Positions 1 to 10,860 of a stretch of DNA of 64,000 nt are shown in pieces (position 1 is the stretch's first letter; the number at the start of each line of letters is the position of its first letter). Source of the DNA: Anaspis maculata (lineage: Eukaryota > Arthropoda > Insecta > Coleoptera > Scraptiidae); NCBI GenBank assembly GCA_949128115.1, contig OX421966.1, positions 48,977,416 to 49,041,415 on the forward strand, read 5' to 3'. The notes beneath the pieces were generated by a model that saw only the letters and a program-made list of their open reading frames with translations, searched no databases and was not told the origin of the DNA. Made by a program: the position numbers and the translations under genes.

Positions 1-904
1 CCTTAAGTACCCTGTCACAAAGATCGCATAGCTCCGCTGTGAAAATTTCGGCGCGACGTTCCAAGGCTTCGACCCCAGGAGTCCACAGCTCCCTTCTCTC
101 TACTCCGATCATACATCGTATTGCCTCATCCAAAACTGCGTTCCTGTTGATGTTTTCAAGATGGAATCTCTTGTGTATTAGCGGATCACTTGTTTCTGTG
201 GTAGAGATAGAGAAACTGATCGCATTATGGTCACTTTGGATGAGATCCGGCCTGATGCACCAGGCGTTTATCCTGTCGAGAATATCGTCGGAGACGGCGG
301 TGACGTCTATGTATGACTCTCCCATAATGGAGGAAAAAGAAGGTGGATTGCCGGGTTCATTAACGCAGTTGAGATTGCAATCAATGAGAAATTCCTCCAC
401 AGACTCTCCTCTATCATTTGTAAAGGCCGAATGCCATAGGAGTGAACGCGCATTCATGTCTGCACCCAAGACGACTTTTTGACCTCGCAGACAGAAGGCA
501 ATCTCTCTTAGATGGTCAAGATACAGATTTATGTCCTGTGAAGGAGGAGCGTAGAGACTAATGAAGTAGACTCTGTCGCCACCCTGGTTGACCTCTGCCA
601 CAGAAACATGAGGAGTGCACAGATGACTGAGAACGAGAAAGTCTAAGTTCGGGTTGAAGGCAATAACTGCCGAGTAAAACCTGTCTTCGGAAGAATGAGA
701 TGCAACCCTGGCGACCGCGGACATGCCGGGAATTTTACGTCTGTTCTGGCCAACTTGAAGGAAAGTGTAAGGGTCTTGGACAAGTGCGATGTCGAAGCTA
801 TTAGAGAGACAGAGTTCGCGAAGCTCGCTGGTAGCTAGTTTAGATGTTTGGAGATTTATTTGTATGATGCTGAGTTTAGAAGAAGAGGGGGACCTATTCT
901 CCAT
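1..904 (-). CDS. R1-like non-LTR retrotransposon ORF2, endonuclease part (cut by window edge)
   Basis: An open frame of 301 codons starts at ATG 904-902 and runs off the left edge without a stop. The visible part is an apurinic-like (APE) endonuclease domain, which nicks target DNA to prime reverse transcription. Recognisable motifs in order are the N-terminal IQINLQ, the substrate-site DIALVQDPYTF, GADMNARSLLWHS and the C-terminal catalytic SDHNAISF. The reverse transcriptase would lie outside the window. Its start overlaps the end of ORF1 by 11 bases in another frame, as in R1/I/Jockey-type elements. The domain content and the ORF1 zinc knuckles make the superfamily sure; the exact clade (R1, LOA or relative) is not. 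Confidence 0.85.
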   Translation of the reverse strand, partial: MENRSPSSSKLSIIQINLQTSKLATSELRELCLSNSFDIALVQDPYTFLQVGQNRRKIPGMSAVARVASHSSEDRFYSAVIAFNPNLDFLVLSHLCTPHVSVAEVNQGGDRVYFISLYAPPSQDINLYLDHLREIAFCLRGQKVVLGADMNARSLLWHSAFTNDRGESVEEFLIDCNLNCVNEPGNPPSFSSIMGESYIDVTAVSDDILDRINAWCIRPDLIQSDHNAISFSISTTETSDPLIHKRFHLENINRNAVLDEAIRCMIGVERRELWTPGVEALERRAEIFTAELCDLCDRVLK

Positions 905-2045
905 AATCAATTTTCTCTACAAGTTCCCTTAACCTCCGACCGTATGTGGGACAAGATTTATGGTCCGCAGCATGACGACATTCGGCCTCAGAGAGTTTTG
1001 CACGGGTGCAGTTAATACATTTAGGAGTTTGTTTCTTATTCTGGCATTCCTTATAAATGTGGTCACCGGCACAGTGCCCGCACGCACGGTCGCTCCTACA
1101 GTTCGCGGCCGCATGGCCGTATTTTTGACAGGCATAGCATCTCTGAATACGCACATGATCGCTCACCCGACAGGACTGCCAGCCCATGTAGAGTCGGCCC
1201 TCTGCTAGAATTTTTGTCCGAATGGCAGGAGATACCTCGCACAGCCATGTGGCGACAGTGGCACCCCTCGCACCTATTTTGTAAAGGACCTTTAGGTCTT
1301 CCTCATTTGCGCCTACCAGGGAAGAGTTTTGATCGACCAATGCAGAACGAACTTCCTTGTCACTCATGTTCTGGGGTACCCCGTATACCGCCACCCTGGG
1401 CTTGAACCTGCCCAGAACTTTGATGTTAAGGCCGGCATTTTTGAGTTTTTGTGTGTGTTCTGAGAATTTGGCCAGATCGACCGATTCCGAGCTGCTCGTC
1501 TCGATAACCACGCCCGCATCACGGGTACTAAAGACCTTGTTGACAGTAAAGCCTAGTTGGGGCGGCTTGATAAGCCCATACAGAGTTTTTTTCGTATCAT
1601 CAGATGTTTTGTTTTCTGGGACTGTCTGCGTGACGAGCAGTCTGACATTGTTAGATGGAACTACCTTTTTGCCAGAGGGTAATTGAATTTTGGAAGAGGC
1701 TGCCGCAGCAGCGTAAGAGCCGGGTTTGGAAGATTGAGCAGGTTTAGAGGAAGTGAGCTCATTACAGAGTGCCCCGTAGGCGTTCGACATTGTAATGACT
1801 GCTTTACTGATGGCACTACAGGCAGAGGAGATGGCCTCCCTTCGGACGAGACTTTCTTTGGACGTCAGGTTGCATTTCGTGATGGACTCAACGGCCCTGC
1901 TAACGAGCAAAGCAAACTCATGGAACTCATCTTGGGATTTCGGAATCGCAAATTGTTCGGGTTCATCCCCGCCATCGTCCACAGACACAGAAGTTCTTCC
2001 TTGAGAAAACGCCATAACGAAAGTGGCCGTCCGCGGACGGACCAC
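894..2045 (-). CDS. R1-like non-LTR retrotransposon ORF1 (gag-like RNA-binding protein)
   Basis: This 383-residue protein would coat the element RNA. Its C-terminus holds three zinc knuckles in a row. The first is CYACQKYGHAAANC (CX2CX4HX4C), the second CGHCAGDHIYKEC (CX2CX3HX4C), and the third starts CINC with later His and Cys. Three knuckles of this spacing are typical of R1/Jockey-group ORF1. The middle holds an RRM-like region around RVAVYGVPQNMSDKEV. No stop or frameshift is seen, so this copy may be fairly young. A second Met (MAFSQGRT) ten residues in could be the true start. The stop codon TAG (896-894) overlaps the ORF2 start. Confidence 0.85.
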   Translation of the reverse strand: MVRPRTATFVMAFSQGRTSVSVDDGGDEPEQFAIPKSQDEFHEFALLVSRAVESITKCNLTSKESLVRREAISSACSAISKAVITMSNAYGALCNELTSSKPAQSSKPGSYAAAAASSKIQLPSGKKVVPSNNVRLLVTQTVPENKTSDDTKKTLYGLIKPPQLGFTVNKVFSTRDAGVVIETSSSESVDLAKFSEHTQKLKNAGLNIKVLGRFKPRVAVYGVPQNMSDKEVRSALVDQNSSLVGANEEDLKVLYKIGARGATVATWLCEVSPAIRTKILAEGRLYMGWQSCRVSDHVRIQRCYACQKYGHAAANCRSDRACGHCAGDHIYKECQNKKQTPKCINCTRAKLSEAECRHAADHKSCPTYGRRLRELVEKIDYGE

Positions 2046-2270
2046 TTAGAGAGTAGAAAAAGTACCAAAGAAGTACGCAGGCCCGAAGCTGCAACTCACA
2101 ACCACACAGATGACACTCGTCAGAAAAGAATATTAATTAAAAAGGCAAACTCGCCTCGACCGTTAAGTGCTTCTTAGCCGGTTGTGGTGCTTATTGCGCG
2201 GTCAACGTTCCGCGTGTTATTGCCACAACACGTTGCCCGCCCTTCACCCCGTGGAGGTGAGCACAGGACT
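2046..2270 (-). mobile_element. Probable 5' UTR of the R1-like retrotransposon
   Basis: Upstream of ORF1 lies a stretch clearly richer in GC than the DNA beyond about 2280. The base composition changes near there, so I place the 5' end of the element around 2270. No target duplication can be read because the 3' end is outside the window. Confidence 0.4.
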
Positions 2271-2348
2271 CCGTAGAAGTGGATCAACTCAAATATATAA
2301 TAACAAATTTCAAACACTATGAACAATTGTTAAACACTTTGATCTCAC

Positions 2349-2500
2349 AATGTCCTCGAGGGCGAAAGATTTATTCGCAGCTGAAGAGAAACCAGAGTGT
2401 TGGCGTTGGCAGTGAGGAGGTGGTTGAGAGATTTTTTCACTTCGCCAATGGTGGTGCCAGGCAAAGCGTGAAATTTTGCTACGAATTCCTCGGCGGCCAT
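2349..2500 (-). CDS. Possible first coding exon of an unknown host gene
   Basis: An ATG in good context (gaacATGGCC, 2500) opens about 50 codons beginning MAAEEFVAKFHALPG. The frame ends in a TGA that coincides with a possible splice donor (ATT|GTGAGA at 2348). Amino-acid use looks protein-like and the GC content is higher than the surroundings. I do not recognise the protein. If the exon is real, the R1-like element would sit in its intron. It may equally be chance. Confidence 0.22.
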
Positions 2501-2957
2501 GTTCTGGAAAATGCCAGACTTCAAAACTTTGTTTCACCTTTTCTGTTGCTTCTGTAAAAAAACAAATATGATCATCGCGTGCAAAAAATTCAGTAGGTAC
2601 AGTTCAATTGAGGCAGATTTAAACTGGCTTTGACTATTCGATTGAATAAAAAAGAAAAAGTACTTGTCACATGTTTTCGTCTTTTCAAATCGAGTCAAAC
2701 TTGAGCACGATCCACTGACACCACACCACTAAAGTTCACAAAAAGTAAGGTCACTTTTCAACTTTATCTACTTTTTTGCACGCTATCCTATCTTGCGTTA
2801 CCTATGATAAAAGATATAGGTACCTTTACGAGGTTTTTTTAGGCGATAACTAGTTCGGGTGTCGAAATAAAGACATAGTGGCAAGACAGACATTATTTAT
2901 TGAATCACTGCTTTTGACGTCTCTACAGAAAAATTTACTTCTTAGCTTAAATAAAAA
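2501..2957. other. Non-coding stretch, nothing recognised
   Basis: This is AT-rich DNA with no convincing open frame, RNA gene or repeat end. It lies between the possible exon and the left end of the long foldback. Confidence 0.6.
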
Positions 2958-3920
2958 TACCGGGTGATCATTTGAAAACTATCCACCTGCAATAACTCCC
3001 GATTCCTAGTGAAAATGTCTTCGATCAAGAACAGGTCGATTTTTATATCGAGGGGGACATCTTAAACATACATTCGCGATTTTCTATGTTTAGCCCCCTC
3101 GCCCCCACCTACCCCAACTTTGAAATTTCAAATGACACTACCTATTTTGCGATACATCAAATTCAACAGAACTAAATTCTCTTTCTGAAAAAATATTTCT
3201 AAAATTTTCAACCCCATCCCCTCTTTCTCCCTAAATTCTCTGAGTGTCCAATTAAATATTCTTGACCTCTCAATTCTCTTCAATGCAGTCAACGTCATCC
3301 TGCACAGCATCGGAAGAGAAAATTTTCTATGGAAAAAGTGCCACCCAAATTCACTTCTTCGCTCCCCTCTCCTCACCTTAAAAATCTGAAATGACAATAC
3401 CTACTTTGTGATACATCAAATTAAAGGGAATTGAATTCTGTCCCTGAACACAATTTTTTCGAAATTTTTAAAACCCCCCGTTTTTCTACTAAAATACTCC
3501 AAATGTCCAGTTGAATGGGGGAGGGGTTGGAAATTAAAAAAAAATTGTTTTTAGAAAGAGAATTTAACTTCCTTTAGCTTGATATATCACAAAGTGGGTA
3601 GTATTTTGTTAAATTTCAAAGTTGAGGTGGGGGAGAGCAATGGGGTCAATTTGGGTGGCACTTTTTCCACCGAAAATCCTCTTCTCTGAAGCTATTCAGG
3701 ATGATGCTGACTAAACTGAAGAGAATTGAGGGGTCCAGAATATTGGAAGGGACACTCAGAGAATTTTTAGGGAGAGGGGTTGTAGGGTTGAAAAAAAAAT
3801 TCAAAAAGAGAATTCAATTTTCTTCAATTTGATTTATCGCAAGGTAGGTTGTGTCATTTGAAATTTTATTTTTGGGATGATGTGGGCGAGGGGGCTGAAG
3901 ATAGAAATTTGCCAATGTAT

Positions 3921-4292
3921 GTTTTAGACAGTGGCGTATTTATGGGGGTGGCATGGGGGGCATGTGCCCCCCCCCATCGATCTGTAATGATAATAATAAG
4001 AAGGAGGTATACCAGCAGAAGAACAGGCGCGCTTCGATAATGTTGTAATTTTAAAAATGTATATATTTACCTAATTTCGTTGTATAATACGTAATATGCA
4101 TGTGATAAATGTAGGTATAATACGTTCTACCTACCCTTCTACACAATAATTACTATTAGTCCAAATCTTTGCTGTTTATTGATGAATGGAGGCATTTTGT
4201 CTGCCTTCTCTTCACCCCCCCCCCCCTATCCCGCAAACCCCTTCTTTTCACGTATCTTGCGTTATTAAAAAAAATACGCCACTGGTTTTAGA
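3921..4292. mobile_element. hAT-type MITE nested in the foldback, with 8-bp target duplication
   Basis: The element proper (3929-4284) begins CAGTGGCGTATTT and ends AAATACGCCACTG. It is flanked on both sides by the same 8 bases, GTTTTAGA (3921-3928 and 4285-4292). The CAGTGGCG terminus and 8-bp duplication are hAT hallmarks. At 356 bp it encodes no transposase. Removing it restores the pairing of the host foldback arms, which proves the order of insertion. Confidence 0.88.
4213..4230. repeat. Poly-C tract
   Basis: A run of C residues with one break lies inside the nested hAT MITE. A matching C run is present near the other end (3967-3975). Confidence 0.8.
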
Positions 4293-4390
4293 TGTCCCCC
4301 TCGATATAAAAATCGACCTGTTTTCGAAGAAATATTGACTAGGAATCGGGAGTTATTGCAGGTGGATAGTTTTCAAATGATCACCCGGTA

Positions 4391-6368
4391 TATATTGTAG
4401 CGCTCACCCCCCTATTAACCCATCTACGTTGTGTAATTTAACCCTTTGTTTCCCGTGAATTAGTTAACCCCTTTCTTTTGTTGACAAACCTTGGTTCTAC
4501 CTACGAGAGGACCAAATTAATCTATTTCCTACATAGAAACAAACAATTCAAATCACACGTTCCTTTATTTTATTTTATTAAATTTGAACAAACATAAGCC
4601 TTTTGCTTTTACTGAATCTCATTGTCTGATTCTTCATTTCACTGCTTAATTAAACTAGATTTGTAACCAATACAACTTAATTCCTGGAATACGTCATGGC
4701 CTTCTTTAGCAATAGTTTACACAATTTCAATTACATCCCAAACAGCGTGGCAAATTCATTATTTGTGGAGTTCCCCTGTTAAAGGGTTATTAATCGAAAG
4801 AGTTAAATTGGAATGTTCATAACTGCAATAATTCCCAGTTTTGTCGGTTCCCAATTATTGTCATAATGTCGTCAGTTTAATACCATACGTTTCAACTCGA
4901 ACTTTAGTTGATGGTTTATTTACAGGTATGATAAGCATGAATTAACCCTTTGGGTCTTTGTTTGGTACAGTCCTTTCAATAGACTTTTCGGAGAGAACTT
5001 TCTTTCAGATCAGGTATCAGGTAGCTTCAAATGACTTGGCTTCTCAGATTTTGTGTGGGGAATTTCTCGCTTTGCATTTCCTAATTTCCGCAATTTTCCG
5101 CTCTTATTTTCTACCGCTTCGCGATGGTTGGCAGCCAGGTGCCAGAGCTTGATTGCCACGAATATCTTTTCAGACGATTCGGGTTAACTCTGTCCTGTCG
5201 CTAACTGTCTGTTGATTAACCCTTTGGGTCAGGTAATTGTTGCTTTGGTTTAGCCTTAGTTCATGGTGACATCTCACCCGGTTCTTTGTGAAGACAGCGT
5301 CAGTTTAGTAGGCTCCGGACATCACTTGGAGTTTGCTGGTTCATTCCGCAATGCCGCACCTGACTTTAACCCTTTCTTATTCGCGTCTAACTCTCACTCC
5401 TAATTCTTCTGAGCTTAGAATTTTAACGCACTGACTAAAGCTTATATCTGAAAGGGTTAACCGCATAGAGAAGAAAAGCCACGTCAACTTGAAGCACCTT
5501 CACAGGTGAGAAAGCCCAGGTAATTTACTTCTTGAAATTCGATTAAATCTGACATTACAACTGTACTTGAGTTCCAACAGCTGAACATTCATAATAAAGA
5601 TTGTACCCCAGTTAATTGAAGTACGACTTTGACTTCACAATGATCTTTGCTAATAAACTTCTGAATACCTGCTACCTCAATTTAGGGTCAAATAAATCAA
5701 ATCAGTAATTACTTGCCTTTCTAACTTCAACGATCGATCACACTCAAAGTCACAATCACTAAACCATTAACAGCTTGATCAACAAATAATATAACAATAA
5801 TAGCAGGAGCGCAAAGCAAGGTGTCTTCACTGCGTCACATTCGCATACCAACCACCCTTGTGTCCTTTTCTCGGCTTCCTCAAGCCATGCATCTTTCCCC
5901 TCCTACTCTCTGAATTTCACCAGCTGCAGCTACGCTCTTATGCTTAAGTCAACTATTTTAATTTTAGGTGCTTAAATATGATTAATCGTGACGTGAGATT
6001 TGTACTATTTTGGTTCTTTTGATATCTCGTTTGGATATCAATAAAGATTAGATAATTTTTTTACCAGCAGGTAGGTACCTCATGCAAGCTTCAGCATGAA
6101 GAAAATTATTTCAAAAGCAAAAAAACAGCAAAAGCAAACAGCAAAATAGCAAAAATATCTATCAGCAATATTTTCTTGCTTACCTACAATTGATGTTACA
6201 GTGATTATTTTTTGTGTTAAGTACTAAAATCTCAGCGTAGGTATAAGGATATCTGTATTATGTAGCATAGGAAGCTTACATCAGTTCTTGAACTTTTAGG
6301 TAATAATAAGATAACCTGCAACGATTCAGAACATATTATATAAAAATATAACATCTATCTAAAAGTAA
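4391..6368. other. Non-coding stretch with recurrent TTAACCCTTT motifs
   Basis: No gene is seen. Seven copies of TTAACCCTTT or its complement occur near 4438, 4464, 4780, 4942, 5215, 5365 and 5451, often followed by GGGTC. They are not in a regular tandem array. The rest is AT-rich, with a short A-rich run (6110-6160) before the retroelement begins. Confidence 0.6.
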
Positions 6369-8180
6369 TCAAGTGGAAAAATTAATAAAGGGCCAAAAAA
6401 CACAAGAGAGAAATGGGAAGATCTATTTCTCTTTGCCTACAACGTTCTCCATGTCAGCGTCACCAAAACGTCAAAAAAATCTTTGTCGTCGAAAATTCGA
6501 GACAACATCAATAACTACGAACAGGATAAATCCATCATCAACAAAAGCGAGAAAAGATCATCTATCAGCTCCCTGAATAAAAAAGTAGAATTGAAAGTCT
6601 ACGATGGCGATATTCGTGGAGCGGTTCGACTTCTCTCGTCAACAGATTTTGTAGCTGAAGATGTTGCCTCAACGTTAATCTCCCTGAGATCAAAACATCC
6701 ACAACCATCTAGACCTTTGAACTATCCTGTTCCTCAGAGTGATGATGTGTTTTTGACTGCATCTGTAAAAGACGTCACAGAAGCTATCAAATCCTTCCCC
6801 TGTGGTTCTGCTGGGGGTATAGATGGGTTAACTCCTCAACACCTTAAAGACCTCACAGCTCAATCTTTAGGAGTCGCTGGACAAAAGCTCAAGCAGTCAA
6901 TCACAGCTTTAATCAATCTTTTGTTGTCTGGTAAAGTCGTTCCAGAAATTCAACCTTTTTTATATGGGGCATCTTTAATAGGCCTCAACAAGAAAGACGG
7001 AGGCGTCAGACCTATAGCAATTGGTTGCACTTTAAGGAGGTTATGTTCGAAAATAGTGTGTTTCAAAATTAGAGATATTTTAGGTACTAAGCTTCGGCCA
7101 ATCCAATTAGGTTTCGGCACTAGCGGCGGGACAGAGGCGGCAGCTCATGCCTTGAGAACCTATTTGAAAAATTCCAAAGACGGTGAGATAGTTGTTAAAA
7201 TCGATATAAAAAATGCTTTTAATTCGATAGAACGTGATTCGCTTCTAAATTCTGTAAAAGAAAACATTCCATCTGCTTTTCCATACCTAAATCAATGTTA
7301 CTCGCATCCTTCTCACTTGTTTTTTAAAAATAATATTATAGAATCTTCTGTTGGTTGTCAACAGGGCGACCCTTTAGGCCCTGCTATTTTCAGTCTTGGT
7401 ATCCATGATATAATTGAACAAATATCTTCAGAATACAACAGCTGGTATTTGGATGATGGAGTTTTTGGTGGACATGCTGAAATCGTATTTCAGGATTTAG
7501 AAAGCGTTATCAAAAATTTTCAAAAAATTGGTCTTTCTTTGAATTTTAATAAATGTGAATTGATTTTTCTTGATCACGTAAATCCAGAAAGAAGATCCCA
7601 AATATTAGAACAAATAAATTTGATCATCCCTGGCATAAAAGTTCCGAACAAGGAGAATTTTGTTCTTTTGGGATCTCCTTTGATGGAAGAGTCGATGAAC
7701 GAAATTTTTGATTCCAAGATTAGAAAAATAGAACATTTCACAAAAAACCTTTCTGAAATTCAACCGCATATTGCTCTACATCTATTGAAATCTTGTTTCT
7801 GGATTCCACGTCTAACTTATTTTTTCAGATCTAGCCCAACTTTTTTATGTCAAAATCTTTTGTCCAAACTAGACTCTGTCATTCAGATAAGCTTGCAACA
7901 AATTCTTAATATAAAGTTGACCGATTCTTGTTGGAACCAAGCTTCTTTACCAGTCAATTTAGGGGGTTTGGGAGTCCGCAGTGCCTCAGATGTAGCCCTT
8001 CCGGCTTTTTTGTCTTCGGTCTACAGTACAGTCAACCTCGTTGGTACAATCGTTTCTCCATCACTAGGTGATTTCGAAGTTGACTGTCTGTCCGAAGCAC
8101 AAAATAGCTGGTTAGCTTTACAACCGAAAGCCGGCCTCCCACTGAACCCAAATTCTCAAAAAATTGGGATATACCTTTGA
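6369..8180 (+). pseudogene. Reverse transcriptase of an endonuclease-bearing non-LTR-like element (5' truncated, frameshifted)
   Basis: The frame is open from 6369, after a TAA, with no good ATG. That suggests 5' truncation, the usual result of incomplete target-primed reverse transcription. RT motifs appear in order: LIGLNKKDGGVRPIAIG (about 6980), KIDIKNAFNSIE with the first catalytic Asp (about 7200), GCQQGDPLGPAIF (about 7356) and NSWYLDDGVFGG with the catalytic DD (about 7445). The YLDD with a following Gly differs from the YADD/FADD of R2 and from the YVDD/YMDD of retroviruses. The frame ends at TGA 8178-8180 because of a one-base slip in an A run near 8157; the protein continues in the next frame. 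The family is recognised as a widespread metazoan RT lineage; its formal name is uncertain. Confidence 0.72.
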
Positions 8181-8956
8181 TGGAGGATAAGCTTGACAAA
8201 CTACTAAGATCTTCAACTGAAATAACCGATAAAGCACGTTTATTGGCCTGCGCACGAGAAGAATCAGGTGCCTGGCTGAAAGCTTATCCATCCCTTCCTC
8301 TGGGTACCCTGTTGGACAAGAACACGTTGAGAATAGCAGTAGCATTGCGGCTAGGTTCTAAATTATGCCAGCCACATACTTGCATTTGCGGAGCCAACGT
8401 TAATGCCCGTGGTCTTCATGGCCTATTTTGTTCTAGGAGTGTTGGCAGAATTCCAAGGCATGCCGCTTTGAACAACACAATCAAGCGTGCTTTGGCTTCT
8501 GTCGACATACCCTCAATTTTGGAACCACCTGGCTTGAGCAGAACCGACGGTAAAAGACCAGACGGTATGTCATTAATTCCATGGGGCAAAGGTCGCTCTC
8601 TCATCTGGGACTCCACTTGTGTGGATACACTTGCTCCCTCTCATGTCGAAAATACGTCCTTGTTAGCAGGTGCTGCTGCCTCTAAAGCTGTAAGAGACAA
8701 AACGAGAAAATACTCTGCTCTATCTGAGCATTTTGAGTTTGTTGCTTTCGCCGTTGAAACTTTAGGTGTTTGGTCTTCAGAAGCTTTAAATTTTGCAAAT
8801 TCTCTTGGGAAACTTTTAATTGACAAATCTGGCAATGTGAAAGCCAAGTCCTTTTTTATTCAAAAAATCAGTTTAGAAATTCAAAGGGGTAATGCGGCAA
8901 GTATTTTAGGAACGTTTGAAGATTCAGTTAAATTGGATGAAGTTTTTTACTTATAG
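8180..8956 (+). pseudogene. Restriction-like endonuclease C-terminal part of the same element
   Basis: This frame reads on from the reverse transcriptase; the ATG at 8180 overlaps the upstream stop as TGATG. It holds a zinc knuckle (CICG...LHGLFC, about 8382-8432). An RHAALNNTI stretch follows, then RPDGMSLIPWGKGR and LIWDST (about 8549-8618). The spacing resembles the PD-(D/E)XK restriction-like endonuclease that follows the RT in R2, CRE and NeSL elements. The C-terminus is rich in conserved-looking residues (AAASKAVRDKTRKY, QRGNAASILG). It stops at TAG 8954-8956. Knuckle and nuclease are read by motif only; I infer one original ORF broken by the slip. Confidence 0.68.
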
Positions 8957-9058
8957 ATATTTACTATTTATTTATTTATTTGTATTATATAATTACTTAA
9001 TGATTACTTATTGTAACTGTAACTCTACTATGTTGTATTCAATAAATTTACATTCACA
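8957..9058 (+). mobile_element. 3' UTR of the RT/endonuclease element
   Basis: AT-rich tail with ATTTATTT repeats and an AATAAA at about 9041. The sequence character changes near 9058, taken as the 3' end. No poly-A tract or target duplication can be fixed. Confidence 0.4.
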
Positions 9059-10049
9059 TAAAGGGCCTGTCGTAGTGAGATAAAATCGAAACCTGCGGCG
9101 TCACCTAGTAAGCCATGGGGAACATCCAGTGTTAGTTTCAGGCAGGTACCTACACTCGTCAGCAAAAATAGAGCCCATTTGATTTGTGACGAAGACGGTT
9201 ATTTGCTTAAGTGCTCTATTGTGGTAGATAAGGTAGATAGTAGGAATAGTACTCAAGATGAATAAAGCCGTGCTGCCTTTGTAATCAATATATTGTCCTC
9301 CCATAAACCATTCAAACGTTTGAAAACGGTAAGTGCCTACCAGGACTAGACTCGCCATTTTGCACCATATTATTGGACTTAACACTGTTGTCGAACATAT
9401 AATTTTTCAGTAATTAAGCATACATTTTACAACCTAAACAGAATGTACTTGAATATCGTGCCTTCCAATTGTGGTGGTAGGAAGAGTACCAAAAACCATC
9501 GACCCAACACCCGGTTCATCAACTTCAGTCCTCTACAAGAGTGGCATTGCTTTATTCATCTCGAGTGCATACCTACCTACTACGGTAGAAAAGGCCAAAT
9601 AAATATTCGTGTCCTTTATTAATCAAGTGGGCGCTATTTTTGCTACTGAGTGTATCAAGAATGCGGATTGTTGCCGTACGACTGTAGTAGTGGTTCAAGC
9701 CTAGCGATGGCCGATGGCGAGCCTATTCGTAGGTATATTTTCTCAGAGCCCATCTTCCTTCACAATATTTTTCGTAATCGTTTCACTCGATACATACCGT
9801 AGAACGTGATATCTGCACATTCCTTATAGCATTTGACTCCTCGAGGGATTTGGCTCAAACTTCAATATGTTGTACCTCTTATTGAGGTGATCAAACTACC
9901 TATATCATTGCGCAAATCCTCTAAACTCAACGGTTCACCCTCCAGAGCGGGTGGAATGCCGGTGGTCAAAGAACTAACTTATTGCAATTATAGGCTTTAA
10001 TGAGCAAAAAGTGGATCTATTACAACGCCACATTACTTCTAGGGTTATA
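9059..10049. other. Non-coding stretch, nothing recognised
   Basis: No supported frame, RNA or repeat terminus. The short open frame at 9101-9385 shows no domain or splice context. Confidence 0.6.
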
Positions 10050-10077
10050 CTTGCCATAACTTCGAGCTGGTCAAAAT

Positions 10078-10860
10078 ATCTCATAGACCCCTATTTTTAG
10101 AACCACCCCTAGCATTTCGAAAAATGACTGGAAATTCAAAGTCGAATAACGACCAAAATAAACGGGGAATTTTTTTGAATTTCTGACACGGTATTTTCAA
10201 AGTGTTGCAAGGATCAAGGATCAAGGATTTTTTGCGTATCAATCCCTAAAATCTGGCGCTCACCTTCCAATAAATTATGAACTTCTGCTCTGCGCTACTG
10301 GAGATTGATTGTTTCTTGATAAGTTAGAAAGAATTTTCACAATTTCAGCATTTTATATCTAGGAAGAGGTGATACACATTTATTCCTTTATGTCTACCCA
10401 CCCTTACCCAGATTATAACCCCTATACCGTGGTAGTTTTTGAAAATTAGTTCCACTCATTCTACTAGAAAATGTGCAACGAGTGCTTCCACTGCTAATTT
10501 GGGAAAAACTACCAGAGTATATGGGCTATAGGGGTAAGGGGTGGACATAAGAGATCAATATGGACCACCCTTTCTAACACATAATATGTTACAATAGTAG
10601 AAACTTATTTTAACTTATCAAAAAATAATTTATTTCCAGTAGCGCAGAGCAGAAGTTCATAATTTATTGGAGAGTAAACGCAAGATTTCAGGGGTTGGTA
10701 CGAAAGAAATACTTGATTAGCAACATTTTGAACATACCATGTCAGATATTCAAGAAAATTCCCCGTTTATTTTGGTTCTTGATTCGACTTTGAATTTTTC
10801 GTCGTCATTTTTCGAAATGCTAGGGGTGCGGGTGGTTCTAAACATAGGGGTCTATGAGAT
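10078..10860. mobile_element. Foldback element nested in the larger foldback
   Basis: The ends ATCTCATAGACCCCTA (10078) and TAGGGGTCTATGAGAT (10860) are inverted copies. The pairing continues inward for some 300 bases, including a TAAATTATGAACTTCTGCTC block and its complement. It separates two parts of the outer element that are contiguous in the opposite arm. Confidence 0.72.

Larger units (their letters stand above)
2958..4390. mobile_element. Long foldback (terminal-inverted-repeat) element, non-autonomous
   Basis: The outer ends TACCGGGTGATC... and ...GATCACCCGGTA are inverted copies for about 105 bases (2958-3062 against 4288-4390). The inner parts (3128-3440 against 3540-3870) are also imperfect inverted copies, so nearly the whole element can fold on itself. 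The flanks suggest insertion at TA. No transposase is encoded. The right arm is interrupted by a nested hAT MITE at 3929-4284. A partial second copy lies at 15662-15945. Confidence 0.8.

Noticed and set aside
39..482. Open frame of 147 codons on the plus strand
   Set aside because: It is antisense to the endonuclease frame of the R1-like element, which has clear motifs on the minus strand.
960..2177. Several plus-strand open frames
   Set aside because: All are shadows of the R1-like ORF1 on the minus strand.
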